64,000 nt of DNA from JACMLD01 sp038207265 (GTDB lineage Bacteria; Bacteroidota; Bacteroidia; Chitinophagales; Chitinophagaceae): positions 372,001 to 436,000 of the forward strand of contig JBBQZZ010000001.1 of the NCBI GenBank assembly GCA_038207265.1. The letters run 5' to 3'. This document shows, one piece after another, positions 46,920 through 56,052 of this stretch. The translations under genes were made by a program, and so were the position numbers. The notes under the pieces were generated by a model. The model saw only the letters and a program-made list of their open reading frames with translations. It did not search any database and was not told where the DNA came from. The first letter of the stretch is position 1. The number at the start of each line of letters is the position of its first letter.

Positions 46920-47510
46920 TTAAAAATTATTATTTGATTTTGTTGCCTGGTAATATAACAATACAACTCCGGAGCTGAAAATTCTAGAATACTTTAATGT
47001 TAATTTATAATTCTTATGGAGTAAATCAAAAAAAGATTTTCCTTCACCTATCATTACCGGGTGAACCCAAATACTAAACTCATCCACCAGTTCCAAGCCC
47101 AACAAAGATTCTACCAGACTTCCACTGCCATATACAATAATGTGCTTGCCCCTCCTATTTTTTAATTTTTTTATTTCACTATCCAGGTTATTTTTCACGA
47201 TGCTTGTATTGCACCAGTTGGTTGTTACCAATGTTTTCGAAAAAACTATTTTCTTACAGGTATCCAGCAGGGTCGCAAAAGCAATATCGTCTCTTGCAAT
47301 ATTTTTTTCTTCAATTGCCGCACTCCAATAATGTTCCATCGCGGTATACGTAATACGACCAAATAATATGGTATCAGCTTTACTCAATTGTTCTGTTAGA
47401 CAGTCTGCTATCTGGTTATTCCAGTTTTCAAGATGCCAGTTCAGGGCATTACCTGGCCCGGACATAAACCCGTTCAATGTAATATTCATAGACACAATAA
47501 TCTTTCTCAT
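46920..47510 (-). CDS. DHFR-like (RibD C-terminal) reductase, copy 1
   Basis: A 196-residue reductase of the same fold as the gene at 45663-46232. It has MRKIIVSMNITLNGFMSGPG at the start, LSKADTILFGRITYTAMEHYWS and HIIVYGSGSLVESLLGLELVDEF. It leads a four-gene transcript (reductase, DUF4287, DoxX, reductase). The divergent gene across 260 nt is a GlxA-type regulator, a possible controller of the cluster. Confidence 0.85.
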   Translation of the reverse strand: MRKIIVSMNITLNGFMSGPGNALNWHLENWNNQIADCLTEQLSKADTILFGRITYTAMEHYWSAAIEEKNIARDDIAFATLLDTCKKIVFSKTLVTTNWCNTSIVKNNLDSEIKKLKNRRGKHIIVYGSGSLVESLLGLELVDEFSIWVHPVMIGEGKSFFDLLHKNYKLTLKYSRIFSSGVVLLYYQATKSNNNF

Positions 47511-47770
47511 AATCTTATAACCAATGCTGGAATAAGCGTGGTAAAACCAACAGTATTTAACAGCATAAAAATAAATTCCCGAATGCTTTTAGAGTGGGGG
47601 CTGTAAAGACTTTGACAGGTGGTAATCGGGACTTCCGCCAAATACTATTACTTTATAAAAAGCCAAAAATAATTTTTAGCCTGGTAAAGAAAACTTTTTG
47701 TTCCTAACTTTAAAATATGGAATAAACTGGAATAGTAGTGGCTCATTTTCTCATCCCAAACAACAGATAA

Positions 47771-48757
47771 ATGAAAAAAGTATCTATACTGGTACCCATA
47801 GAAGCGGTGATGGCAAGTGTTGTAGACCCGCATACCATGTTTACTGGAATAAATAATTTTCTACTCCAGGCCGGGCACGATCCTGCATTCGATGTACAAT
47901 TGGTGGGCCTCACAAAAGATGTTGGGTTGAGCAATAGCATTTTTTCTGTACACACCGATGCTGTGATACAAAATGTAAAAAAGACGGATCTTATTATTGT
48001 CCCTGCTATTAGTGGTGATTTGAAAGAGGCGATTGAAAAAAATAAGGCTTTTATTCCCTGGATAATTAATCAATATAAAAATGGAGCTGAAGTAGCGAGT
48101 CTTTGTATTGGTTCCTTTTTATTGGCTTCAAGCGGTTTATTGAACGGCAAAGACTGTTCTAGCCATTGGTTAACTGCCAACGATTTCAGAGAAATGTTCC
48201 CGGAAGTAAATTTAGTGGATGGAAGAATTATTTCCGAGCAGGATGGTTTATACTCCAGTGGTGGCGCTACTTCTTATTGGAACTTGTTGTTACACCTGGT
48301 AGAGAAATACGCTGGCCGTTCCATGGCCATTCAGGCAGCCAAGGTTTATGCGCTGGAAATTGATCGAAAAACACAATCTCCTTTTGCCATGTTTAATGGT
48401 CAAAAAAAACATGAGGATGAACCCATCAAACAAGCCCAGGAATTTATTGAATCCAATGTGTCTGAAAAAATTACTGTAGAAGAACTGGCTTCAAAATATG
48501 CCATCGGAAAACGTCACTTTGAAAGAAGGTTCAAAAAAGCCACCAATAATACTCCCGTAGAATATATGCAACGAGTGAGAATTGAAGCTGCAAAGAAGGA
48601 ACTGGAAAATTCTGGCAAAAATGTAAATGAAGTAATGTATGAAGTGGGTTATAACGATAATAAAGCTTTCCGGCAGGTTTTCAAAAAACTCACGGGCATA
48701 ACACCGGCTGATTACCGGACTAAATACAATAAGCAGGCAGCGGTTTATTCGAGATAA
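47771..48757 (+). CDS. GlxA-family transcriptional regulator (DJ-1/PfpI domain plus AraC HTH)
   Basis: A 328-residue regulator. Residues 1-190 form a DJ-1/PfpI (glutaminase-like) fold with the elbow motif ASLCIGSFLLASSGLLNGK, whose cysteine sits where the family has its reactive residue. Residues about 220-320 are an AraC-type double helix-turn-helix (ITVEELASKYAIGKRHFERRFKK, then EVMYEVGYNDNKAFRQVFKK and TPADYR). It probably controls the divergent reductase/DoxX cluster or the catalase gene that follows 173 nt downstream. The ligand is unknown. Confidence 0.92.
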   Translation: MKKVSILVPIEAVMASVVDPHTMFTGINNFLLQAGHDPAFDVQLVGLTKDVGLSNSIFSVHTDAVIQNVKKTDLIIVPAISGDLKEAIEKNKAFIPWIINQYKNGAEVASLCIGSFLLASSGLLNGKDCSSHWLTANDFREMFPEVNLVDGRIISEQDGLYSSGGATSYWNLLLHLVEKYAGRSMAIQAAKVYALEIDRKTQSPFAMFNGQKKHEDEPIKQAQEFIESNVSEKITVEELASKYAIGKRHFERRFKKATNNTPVEYMQRVRIEAAKKELENSGKNVNEVMYEVGYNDNKAFRQVFKKLTGITPADYRTKYNKQAAVYSR

Positions 48758-48930
48758 ATCTTTTCAACCTTATACTGTAGAATTTATTCCTCAATAACAA
48801 CGTTGATAAAATTATTCAAACCTCATTCTTCGATAGCCGGGTTATAAAATGTTTGTATCCCCGTATCATTTCCCTAGGCATGATTGTTTCTGTTTGATGT
48901 ATAATCTCACTACTAAAACAGACAAACAAT

Positions 48931-51102
48931 ATGGCTAAATCAAAAGCAAAATCCCGGTCATTTAGTACTTCAAATAAAAAAATTGAATCACTTGCTGAAA
49001 ACACTGAAAACAAAGAAGGCAGTTTTCTTACCACCAATCATGGCGTAAAAATCAATGACGATCAAAATTCGTTAAAAGCAGGTAACCGCGGTCCTACGTT
49101 GTTGGAAGATTTTATTATGCGTGAAAAGATTACGCATTTTGATCATGAGCGAATACCCGAACGTATTGTACATGCACGGGGATCAGCAGCTCATGGAGTT
49201 TTCAAATTGTATAAATCAATAGCGCCTTACACAATGGCCAGTTTCCTGAACGATACATCCATTGAAACACCCGTGTTTGTAAGATTTTCAACCGTTGCAG
49301 GTTCGCGGGGTTCCAGTGATCTTGCACGTGATGTAAGGGGATTCGCAGTAAAGTTTTATACGCAGGAAGGAAATTTTGACCTGGTAGGAAATAACATGCC
49401 CGTATTTTTTATTCAGGACGCCATAAAATTTCCTGATCTCGTTCATGCTGTAAAACCGGAACCCCACAATGAAATTCCTCAAGCAGCCTCTGCCCATGAT
49501 ACTTTCTGGGATTTCATTTCTTTGATGCCCGAATCTGCACATATGATTATGTGGGTGATGAGCGATCGCGCCATACCGCGCAGCCTGAGAATGATGGAAG
49601 GATTTGGTGTACATACATTCAGGCTGATAAATGCGAAAGGCGAAGCACATTTTGTAAAATTTCATTGGAAACCTTTATTGGGTGTACATGCTGTAGCCTG
49701 GGATGAAGCCCAGAATATATCCGGAAAAGATCCTGACTTTCACCGGCGTGATTTATGGGAAGCCATAGAAAACGGTGCATTTCCTGAATGGGAACTAGGT
49801 GTTCAAATCGTTCCTGAAAAAGATGAACACAAGTTTGAATTTGATTTATTGGATCCTACCAAATTAATACCGGAAGAAATTGTTCCTGTGCTACGAATTG
49901 GAAAAATGACTTTGAACCGAAATCCTGATAATTTTTTCGCCGAAACAGAACAGGTAGCCTTTCATGTGGGTCATGTAGTTCCGGGAATTGATTTTACCAA
50001 TGACCCATTGATGCAAGGGCGGCTTTTTTCTTATACCGACACACAATTAATTCGTTTGGGTGGACCCAATTTTCATGAGATACCAATTAATCGTCCGGTA
50101 GTACCGATACATAACAATCAACGCGACGGACACATGCGTCAACAAATAAATACGGGAAGAACCAGCTATCATCCCAACAGCCTCGGTGCTGGTTGTCCTT
50201 TCCAGGCAAAGATGACGGAGGGTGGATTTAGTTCCTTTTCAGAAAAAATAGATGCAGTTAAAGTAAGAGAAAGAAGCAAAAGTTTTTTTGATCATTTTAG
50301 CCAGGCGAAATTATTTTTCAATAGTCAGTCAGATGCCGAAAAAAATCACTTGATTGATGCACTTTCGTTTGAACTGGGAAAAGTGGAAACCATTGCTATA
50401 CGTGAACGAATGCTGGGCATACTCAATCAGATTGAGAAATCATTGGCCACCGCCGTTGCATACAACCTGGGATTGCAGGTGCCGCATACGCCGGAAGAAC
50501 CAATGAATCACAGCATACCTGCTGATGGTGATCCGAAAAAATTTCAACCGGTAAAAGTAAAAAGCACCCTTGAAAAATCTGCTGCATTGAGCATGGAAGG
50601 CACTATTAAAAATAGCATTCGCACCCGTAAGATTGCGATACTCGCTGCTGATGGTGTTGAAGAAATGACGATTACAAATATGAAAGCCGCTCTTGTGGCG
50701 GGAGGAGCTGTTGTACACATCATCGCACCTAAACTTGGAATGGTAAAAACGACAGGGAAAGTAGCATTACCAGTCGACCAGAGTTTTCTCACTGCTGCGT
50801 CGGTCTTATATGATGCGGTGTATGTAGCGGGTGGAACAAATAGTTCGGCAACACTGGCAGCGGAGCCAGATGCTGTTCATTTTATTAATGAAGCATATAA
50901 ACATTGCAAGGCCATCGCCGTACACCAATCTGCCATACAGGTTTTGGAAGCTACTTATTTTGCAAAAAAATTACAGGCTAAAAAACGGGAAGACGGTGTA
51001 TTGATCAACGAAGATGTAAAAAAATTGTCGGGCGATTTTACCAAAGCGATAGCGATGCATCGTTTCTGGGATAGAGAAAAATCACGCAAAGTACCAGCAT
51101 AA
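48931..51102 (+). CDS. katE: Large-subunit catalase (HPII/KatE type)
   Basis: A 723-residue haem catalase that splits hydrogen peroxide in the cytosol. The catalytic histidine H81 is in IVHARGSAAHG, the asparagine in LVGNNMPVFFI, and the proximal tyrosine region reads RLFSYTDTQLIRLGGPNFHEIP. A flavodoxin/DJ-1-like C-terminal domain (about residues 570-700; KIAILAADGVEEM, YDAVYVAGG, AIAVHQSAIQVL) marks the large clade. Its lysine- and serine-rich N-terminus is typical. It lies in a stress-related neighbourhood. Confidence 0.95.
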   Translation: MAKSKAKSRSFSTSNKKIESLAENTENKEGSFLTTNHGVKINDDQNSLKAGNRGPTLLEDFIMREKITHFDHERIPERIVHARGSAAHGVFKLYKSIAPYTMASFLNDTSIETPVFVRFSTVAGSRGSSDLARDVRGFAVKFYTQEGNFDLVGNNMPVFFIQDAIKFPDLVHAVKPEPHNEIPQAASAHDTFWDFISLMPESAHMIMWVMSDRAIPRSLRMMEGFGVHTFRLINAKGEAHFVKFHWKPLLGVHAVAWDEAQNISGKDPDFHRRDLWEAIENGAFPEWELGVQIVPEKDEHKFEFDLLDPTKLIPEEIVPVLRIGKMTLNRNPDNFFAETEQVAFHVGHVVPGIDFTNDPLMQGRLFSYTDTQLIRLGGPNFHEIPINRPVVPIHNNQRDGHMRQQINTGRTSYHPNSLGAGCPFQAKMTEGGFSSFSEKIDAVKVRERSKSFFDHFSQAKLFFNSQSDAEKNHLIDALSFELGKVETIAIRERMLGILNQIEKSLATAVAYNLGLQVPHTPEEPMNHSIPADGDPKKFQPVKVKSTLEKSAALSMEGTIKNSIRTRKIAILAADGVEEMTITNMKAALVAGGAVVHIIAPKLGMVKTTGKVALPVDQSFLTAASVLYDAVYVAGGTNSSATLAAEPDAVHFINEAYKHCKAIAVHQSAIQVLEATYFAKKLQAKKREDGVLINEDVKKLSGDFTKAIAMHRFWDREKSRKVPA

Positions 51103-51162
51103 AAGATTTTGATAAGATTTAAAGCAAAAGTGGTCCATTAGGTTATAAAAACAGGAACAATC

Positions 51163-52404
51163 TTAAGAAATAGTTTTGCTACCAGGTACATGCGGTGAAT
51201 TAACCTGAACAAGGCATGATTTACCGAACCACAAAATCAATAAGGCAATAATAACCGTACTGGCCATTATAACGGCCATGGTTAAACTACCTTTGAAAGT
51301 GAGCAATCCTACGGCACTTGAAATTAAACCCCCAATTCCTATTTGTAAAAAACCCAGCAACGCGGAAGCGGTTCCGGCATTCCTGGAAAAAGCGGCCATT
51401 GCCAAAGCAGCCGCGTTAGGGTAAGTAAGTCCTGCACACGAGAGTAAAACAAAAAGAAATACAAGCACCATTGTAAATCCATACCAACCATTCCATGCGC
51501 CTGGTAAAAAAAGCAGTGCAAATATTAACTGGCAATAAAGCACTGCTTTAAAGATTTGCTCATTGGTATACCAGCGGGTAAGTATATGATTGAGCTGGCT
51601 TCCCCCGATAAATCCAACAGACAGCAGCGCAAACACAGCACCGTACTGAGTTGCCGATAAACGATAATAATCCATGAACAATGCAGGCGAACCCGCTACA
51701 TACACAAACAAACCCGAAAATGAAAAACTACCAGCTAACGCAAACAAGTAAAAACGCGGCGTTGTTAGAATCACACGAAACCCATTTAAAATGGGTGCAG
51801 GCATTAATGAAACGGATTTGTCTGGCAGATGTCCCTCCGGTAAAAAGAAAAAAACCAATAGCAGCATCAAAAAAACAATTACAGCCAGCATAATAAAAAC
51901 AAAATGCCAACCCCATGTCACTACAATAAAACTTCCAATGGTTGGAGCCAGCATGGGCGAAGCACCCAATATCAACACTAGGAACGATATAATTCCAGCG
52001 CTTTTGTTAACCGGGAAAAAATCACGCACCATCGCCATAGCAGCAACAGAAGCAACACAGCCGCTGAGGGCCTGAAAAAACCGCATTATTAAAAATGTAT
52101 TGATTGATGGCGATAACGCGCACCCGGTTGTTGCCGCGATATAAAATATCAAACCAGCGTATAACGGGCGCTTCCTTCCAAATCTATCCAGTAATGGACC
52201 AAATAATATTTGCCCGATAGCAAAACCCAGGAAATAAGTTGACACAGACAATGCAACTTTGGAAATAGTGGTATGCAATGCAGCTGCAATTTGCGGAAAT
52301 GCCGGCAGGTACATATCTATTGAAAACGGTGTAATGGTATTCAAAGCACCAAGCATCAATATCAGGAAAAAAGTTTGGCTGCGGCTTCTTTGTGAATGGT
52401 TCAT
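51163..52404 (-). CDS. Bcr/CflA-family multidrug exporter (MFS)
   Basis: A 413-residue inner-membrane transporter starting at the ATG at 52404; an ATG 39 nt upstream is also possible. Twelve hydrophobic segments are visible. Family motifs are GALNTITPFSIDMYLPAFPQIAA in TM1, GPLLDRFGRKRPLYAGL (MFS motif A) and the VRDFF/LxxMRFFQALSGCVASVA region. Members export bicyclomycin, chloramphenicol or cysteine-like compounds; the substrate here is unknown. It is convergent with the catalase gene. Confidence 0.9.
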   Translation of the reverse strand: MNHSQRSRSQTFFLILMLGALNTITPFSIDMYLPAFPQIAAALHTTISKVALSVSTYFLGFAIGQILFGPLLDRFGRKRPLYAGLIFYIAATTGCALSPSINTFLIMRFFQALSGCVASVAAMAMVRDFFPVNKSAGIISFLVLILGASPMLAPTIGSFIVVTWGWHFVFIMLAVIVFLMLLLVFFFLPEGHLPDKSVSLMPAPILNGFRVILTTPRFYLFALAGSFSFSGLFVYVAGSPALFMDYYRLSATQYGAVFALLSVGFIGGSQLNHILTRWYTNEQIFKAVLYCQLIFALLFLPGAWNGWYGFTMVLVFLFVLLSCAGLTYPNAAALAMAAFSRNAGTASALLGFLQIGIGGLISSAVGLLTFKGSLTMAVIMASTVIIALLILWFGKSCLVQVNSPHVPGSKTIS

Positions 52405-52512
52405 AAAAGAGGCTGCAAATATATATTTTGCCGGCGAACCCATATAAAAAATTATTGCACAAAATGAACGTCTGAATCATTGTAATACCAATTGTAAATA
52501 TTGCCGGCAAAA

Positions 52513-52536
52513 TAAAAAATGCCCGGTAAATACCGG
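52513..52536 (-). terminator. Terminator of the ABC permease gene
   Basis: Read on the minus strand, CCGGT-ATTT-ACCGG is followed by GCATTTTTTATTTT, 50 nt after the permease stop. The stem is short (5-6 bp) but the T tract is good. Confidence 0.6.
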
Positions 52537-52585
52537 ATAAATGCATATAAATACAACTAATAAAACAAACCAGGTAAAATATCAA

Positions 52586-54970
52586 TCATTCTGTTCTCAG
52601 GTTTTTGACCGGGTTTACAGAGGCCGCCCTGATAGCCTGGTAACTCACCGTTAGCAACGTAATTGCAATAGCGGCAATCACTACCAATAGAAAAACACCT
52701 GCGCCGATATTGATTTTATATTCGTATTGCTTTAGCCATTCATTCATTGCATACCATGCAATGGGTATGGCAATGGCGCAGGCAATCAATACAAGGATAA
52801 CAAAATCCATTGACAGCAATCGCCATAAACTTTGTACACTGGCGCCCAATACTTTTCTTACCCCAATTTCTTTGATGCGTTGCTCAGCTGTAAAAGATGC
52901 CAGTCCAAAAAGACCGAGGCAGGAAATGAAAACAATCAGTATTGCAATGATGGCAGCTAAATTTCCAACCAATTCTTCATAGTTAAATTTCTTCGCGTAT
53001 TGTTCATCTGAAAATTTATATTCAAAAGGGTAAGCAGGATTATACTTTTCAAATATCGGTTTCATGAGTGCAATAGATTTGGAAGCTGACAGTTTATCAT
53101 TCATCCGGATATTTACATAACTCACCCAATTTTTATTGAATATAATAGTCAATGGAGAAATAGGCCTGAAAGGGGATTCCATTTGAATATCCGGTACAAC
53201 TCCCAATACGGTCATATTTTTATTATTCCATTTGAGCTGTGCTCCAACCGGATTCTTCAATGACATTCTTTTTACGGCTGCCTGGTTGAGTAAAACTCCA
53301 TTGGAATCTGCAAAATCGCGCGAAAAATCCCTTCCGGCCATTACTTTAATTCCCGGGGTTTTCGTATAGTCATAGTCGGTAGCAATGGTTGAAAAGACAA
53401 CGGACTTTTCTACCGGCTGGCTATTGGGCCACTCCCATCCATTATTATTACTAAAAATTTCTGAGGGTGGTGAATTGCTTTTGCAAATGGACTGCACCGC
53501 ACCGGAACTAAGCAGCTCTTGCCTGATGGCTTCGTAATTTTTTTGAATATCGTCGGTCCAATTAACCGTTAATAAACCTTTATTATTAAATCCAATGGGC
53601 CTGTTTTTACCATATTGAATCTGTTGATAAATCACAATCGTACCAATCATCAGTATTATCGCACTTGAAAATTGTATCACCACTAATATTTTCCTTGGAA
53701 GCGAACCGGACTTACCTGCCCGTAGATTTCCTTTCAGCACTTTTACCGGTTTGAAAGAGGAAAGATAAAATGCAGGATAACTTCCGGCAATCATACCTGT
53801 AATAATCGTGAACAGGATCATGATGGCCCAGAATAAGGGATTCGCCAGTTGAAGTGTCATCTCTTTGTCGGTAAGCCGATTGAAAAACGGTAGGGCAATT
53901 GCAACCATACCTATTGCAAAACAAAATGCCAGCGCGGCGATCATCATGGATTCACTCAGGAACTGGTGGATGATTTGTTTGCGTTCTGATCCAACTGCTT
54001 TCCGCACTCCTACTTCTTTCGCTCTTTTTTCTGATCTTGCTGTGCTCAGGTTCATGAAATTAATGCAGGCAATAATCAGAACGATAGTGCCCAATATGCC
54101 AAACATCCTTACATACTTAATAAATCCTCCTACATTTTTTCCATTTTCAAAATCACTGTACAACCTCCATTTTGACATGGGATGAATGAATACTTCCGGT
54201 TTCACATTCTTAACTGTGGTTTCGTCTTTGAAGTGTGAAATGACCAGGTTTTTTATTTTGGCATTGACGGCTTCCGGACGGGCGTTTTCATTTAGCTGAA
54301 TAAATGCCTGCCACGAATTATTTCCCCAATTGGTTTTATGATATTGTTCTATATAAGTGTAAATTTTTTCCTGCAATTGCCAGGGCATCAGGTAATCGAA
54401 GGTGAGGGAACTGTTCTTCGGTTGTTTGGAAACTATTGCGGTTACTTTCAGGTTTGTGGCATTGTCCATTTTTAATGTCTTGCCAATCGGATCCTCGCTC
54501 CCAAAAAGTATTTTAGCGGTTTCATCTGTCAATACAATGGAATAAGGTTCATGCAATGGATTTTTATCCCCCGCCATCACATTGAGCGAAAACATATCAA
54601 TGGCTTGTTCGCCAATAAAATGACCACTTTTGTTGATCTTTTTTTCTCTATAAATTAAAGAGTGATCACTGCCCCAGTCGCACATGGCAATTCCTTTGAA
54701 GTCCGGGAATTTTGTTTTCAATTCTTCACCTATTGGATAAGGTAAAGCCTGTTGGGATCCGCGGTGTCCATCAAAGGTCTGGTGCATCATCACCTGGTAC
54801 AGCGAAGAATAATTCTTATGATGCTTATTAATAGACATCTCATCATGTATCCATAAACCAATTAACATTACCACCGTCATACCAGTGGCAAGTCCAAGAA
54901 TATTGATGAATGAATAGCCTTTATTCTTTAAGAGGTTTCTCCAGGCAACTTTCAGATAATTTTTAATCAT
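52586..54970 (-). CDS. FtsX/MacB-type ABC transporter permease
   Basis: A 794-residue inner-membrane protein with two repeats of the MacB layout: a TM helix (GYSFINILGLATGMTVVMLIGLW), a large periplasmic MacB_PCD domain, then an FtsX module. The coupling motif is seen twice (EKRAKEVGVRKAVGSERKQ and EQRIKEIGVRKVLGAS). Such two-module permeases are common in Bacteroidota and act as mechanotransmission or lipoprotein/peptide transport devices. No ATP-binding subunit gene adjoins it, so it must pair with one encoded elsewhere. It has its own terminator. Confidence 0.9.
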   Translation of the reverse strand: MIKNYLKVAWRNLLKNKGYSFINILGLATGMTVVMLIGLWIHDEMSINKHHKNYSSLYQVMMHQTFDGHRGSQQALPYPIGEELKTKFPDFKGIAMCDWGSDHSLIYREKKINKSGHFIGEQAIDMFSLNVMAGDKNPLHEPYSIVLTDETAKILFGSEDPIGKTLKMDNATNLKVTAIVSKQPKNSSLTFDYLMPWQLQEKIYTYIEQYHKTNWGNNSWQAFIQLNENARPEAVNAKIKNLVISHFKDETTVKNVKPEVFIHPMSKWRLYSDFENGKNVGGFIKYVRMFGILGTIVLIIACINFMNLSTARSEKRAKEVGVRKAVGSERKQIIHQFLSESMMIAALAFCFAIGMVAIALPFFNRLTDKEMTLQLANPLFWAIMILFTIITGMIAGSYPAFYLSSFKPVKVLKGNLRAGKSGSLPRKILVVIQFSSAIILMIGTIVIYQQIQYGKNRPIGFNNKGLLTVNWTDDIQKNYEAIRQELLSSGAVQSICKSNSPPSEIFSNNNGWEWPNSQPVEKSVVFSTIATDYDYTKTPGIKVMAGRDFSRDFADSNGVLLNQAAVKRMSLKNPVGAQLKWNNKNMTVLGVVPDIQMESPFRPISPLTIIFNKNWVSYVNIRMNDKLSASKSIALMKPIFEKYNPAYPFEYKFSDEQYAKKFNYEELVGNLAAIIAILIVFISCLGLFGLASFTAEQRIKEIGVRKVLGASVQSLWRLLSMDFVILVLIACAIAIPIAWYAMNEWLKQYEYKINIGAGVFLLVVIAAIAITLLTVSYQAIRAASVNPVKNLRTE

Positions 54971-55126
54971 AGTGAAAAAGTAACTACCAAGTAAATGCCA
55001 TGTTTGTGGAAGCTACAAATCAACCTTTTACAATTGTCTGTCAAATTAAAGGTGTACGATTTCAGAACAGTGGTTGTTCGTTTTTGACACTCCCCATTTT
55101 TTTTAATAAACTTATCTTGTAAGCTG

Positions 55127-55140
55127 TAATGAATTCATTA
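55127..55140. promoter_or_regulatory. 14-nt perfect palindrome between the FHA gene and the permease gene
   Basis: TAATGAATTCATTA lies 157 nt before the permease start codon and just after the FHA gene. It could be an operator for the permease gene, or chance in AT-rich DNA. Confidence 0.25.
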
Positions 55141-55161
55141 ATGCGATCCCATTAAATTCAT

Positions 55162-56049
55162 TTATATAGATCCCAGCGCTTGAAAACGAAAAACGGCTAC
55201 ACCGCCCAGTTCTACCTGGTCTCCGTCACAAAGACAATGTGCCACTCCATATATATTCAACCACTTCATTTTGTCATTGGCGGTATGTACTTTTAATTTA
55301 TTGCCATTATCGGGCAGGCCGCCCCTGTCTGGATACAACAAGTAATGACCCGATTTTGGATCATACACAATATATGCATGGTTGCGGCTTACATGTAGAT
55401 TAGGGCTGCCCGTTAGATCACTGAAACCCGGATCTCCTTTGCCCAGGAAAACAATGTCGTTTTGCTGAATCTTCCCGGTAAACAATTGCGGTGCTTTGCT
55501 TCGACCAATATTAAATCTCAATTGCTTGCGCGGATCAAGTATGTATTCACTGTATTCTGCCTGCCCTGCCAATACCTGGATAAATGCCTTCGTAAATTGT
55601 TCATGAGCATATTCACCGGCACCAGTTACTTTCAATCCAAAATTTCCTTTCTGCATACATTGGGCCGGCAACTTATCATTTACGATATGCCATTCGAAAA
55701 ACCAACCCGGTTCCAGCTGAATAAAATAATCCAATAATTTTCGTTCAAGATGTTCGGTCCTGTACATGCCGGGCCTATCTGCAAACAGGGCTGCCCTGGC
55801 GGCTTCTTCCTGCTGTTGATCGGAACAAGCAATATAAAAATGCAGACCTGAAACAAATAAGCTTTTTTCATCAACATACGGTTGCAACGATTCAATAATA
55901 AAACTGGTGATGGCTCCGCGTAATACCTGTGTAGCAGGAATGAATGATACTGGTTTTTTTTGTACCGGTACATCTGTTGATTCGGCAGTAATAGTTTCCG
56001 TCAATCCAAAACCCTTTTTTAATCTGCTGATAATATTTTTCATATTCAT
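55162..56049 (-). CDS. FHA-domain protein, last gene of the kinase/PBP operon
   Basis: A 295-residue cytosolic protein that starts 3 nt after the SEDS-PBP fusion gene. Residues about 45-170 form an unrecognised N-terminal domain (SFIIESLQPYVDEKSLFVSG, LEPGWFFEWHIVND). Residues about 175-295 are an FHA domain, with GRS at 182-184 and SRNH at 221-224, the phosphothreonine-binding loops. It should read phosphothreonines placed by the kinase encoded in the same operon. In layout it recalls actinobacterial FhaA (separate domain plus C-terminal FHA), but its N-terminal domain does not look like that family's. Confidence 0.85.
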   Translation of the reverse strand: MNMKNIISRLKKGFGLTETITAESTDVPVQKKPVSFIPATQVLRGAITSFIIESLQPYVDEKSLFVSGLHFYIACSDQQQEEAARAALFADRPGMYRTEHLERKLLDYFIQLEPGWFFEWHIVNDKLPAQCMQKGNFGLKVTGAGEYAHEQFTKAFIQVLAGQAEYSEYILDPRKQLRFNIGRSKAPQLFTGKIQQNDIVFLGKGDPGFSDLTGSPNLHVSRNHAYIVYDPKSGHYLLYPDRGGLPDNGNKLKVHTANDKMKWLNIYGVAHCLCDGDQVELGGVAVFRFQALGSI

Positions 56050-56052
56050 AAT

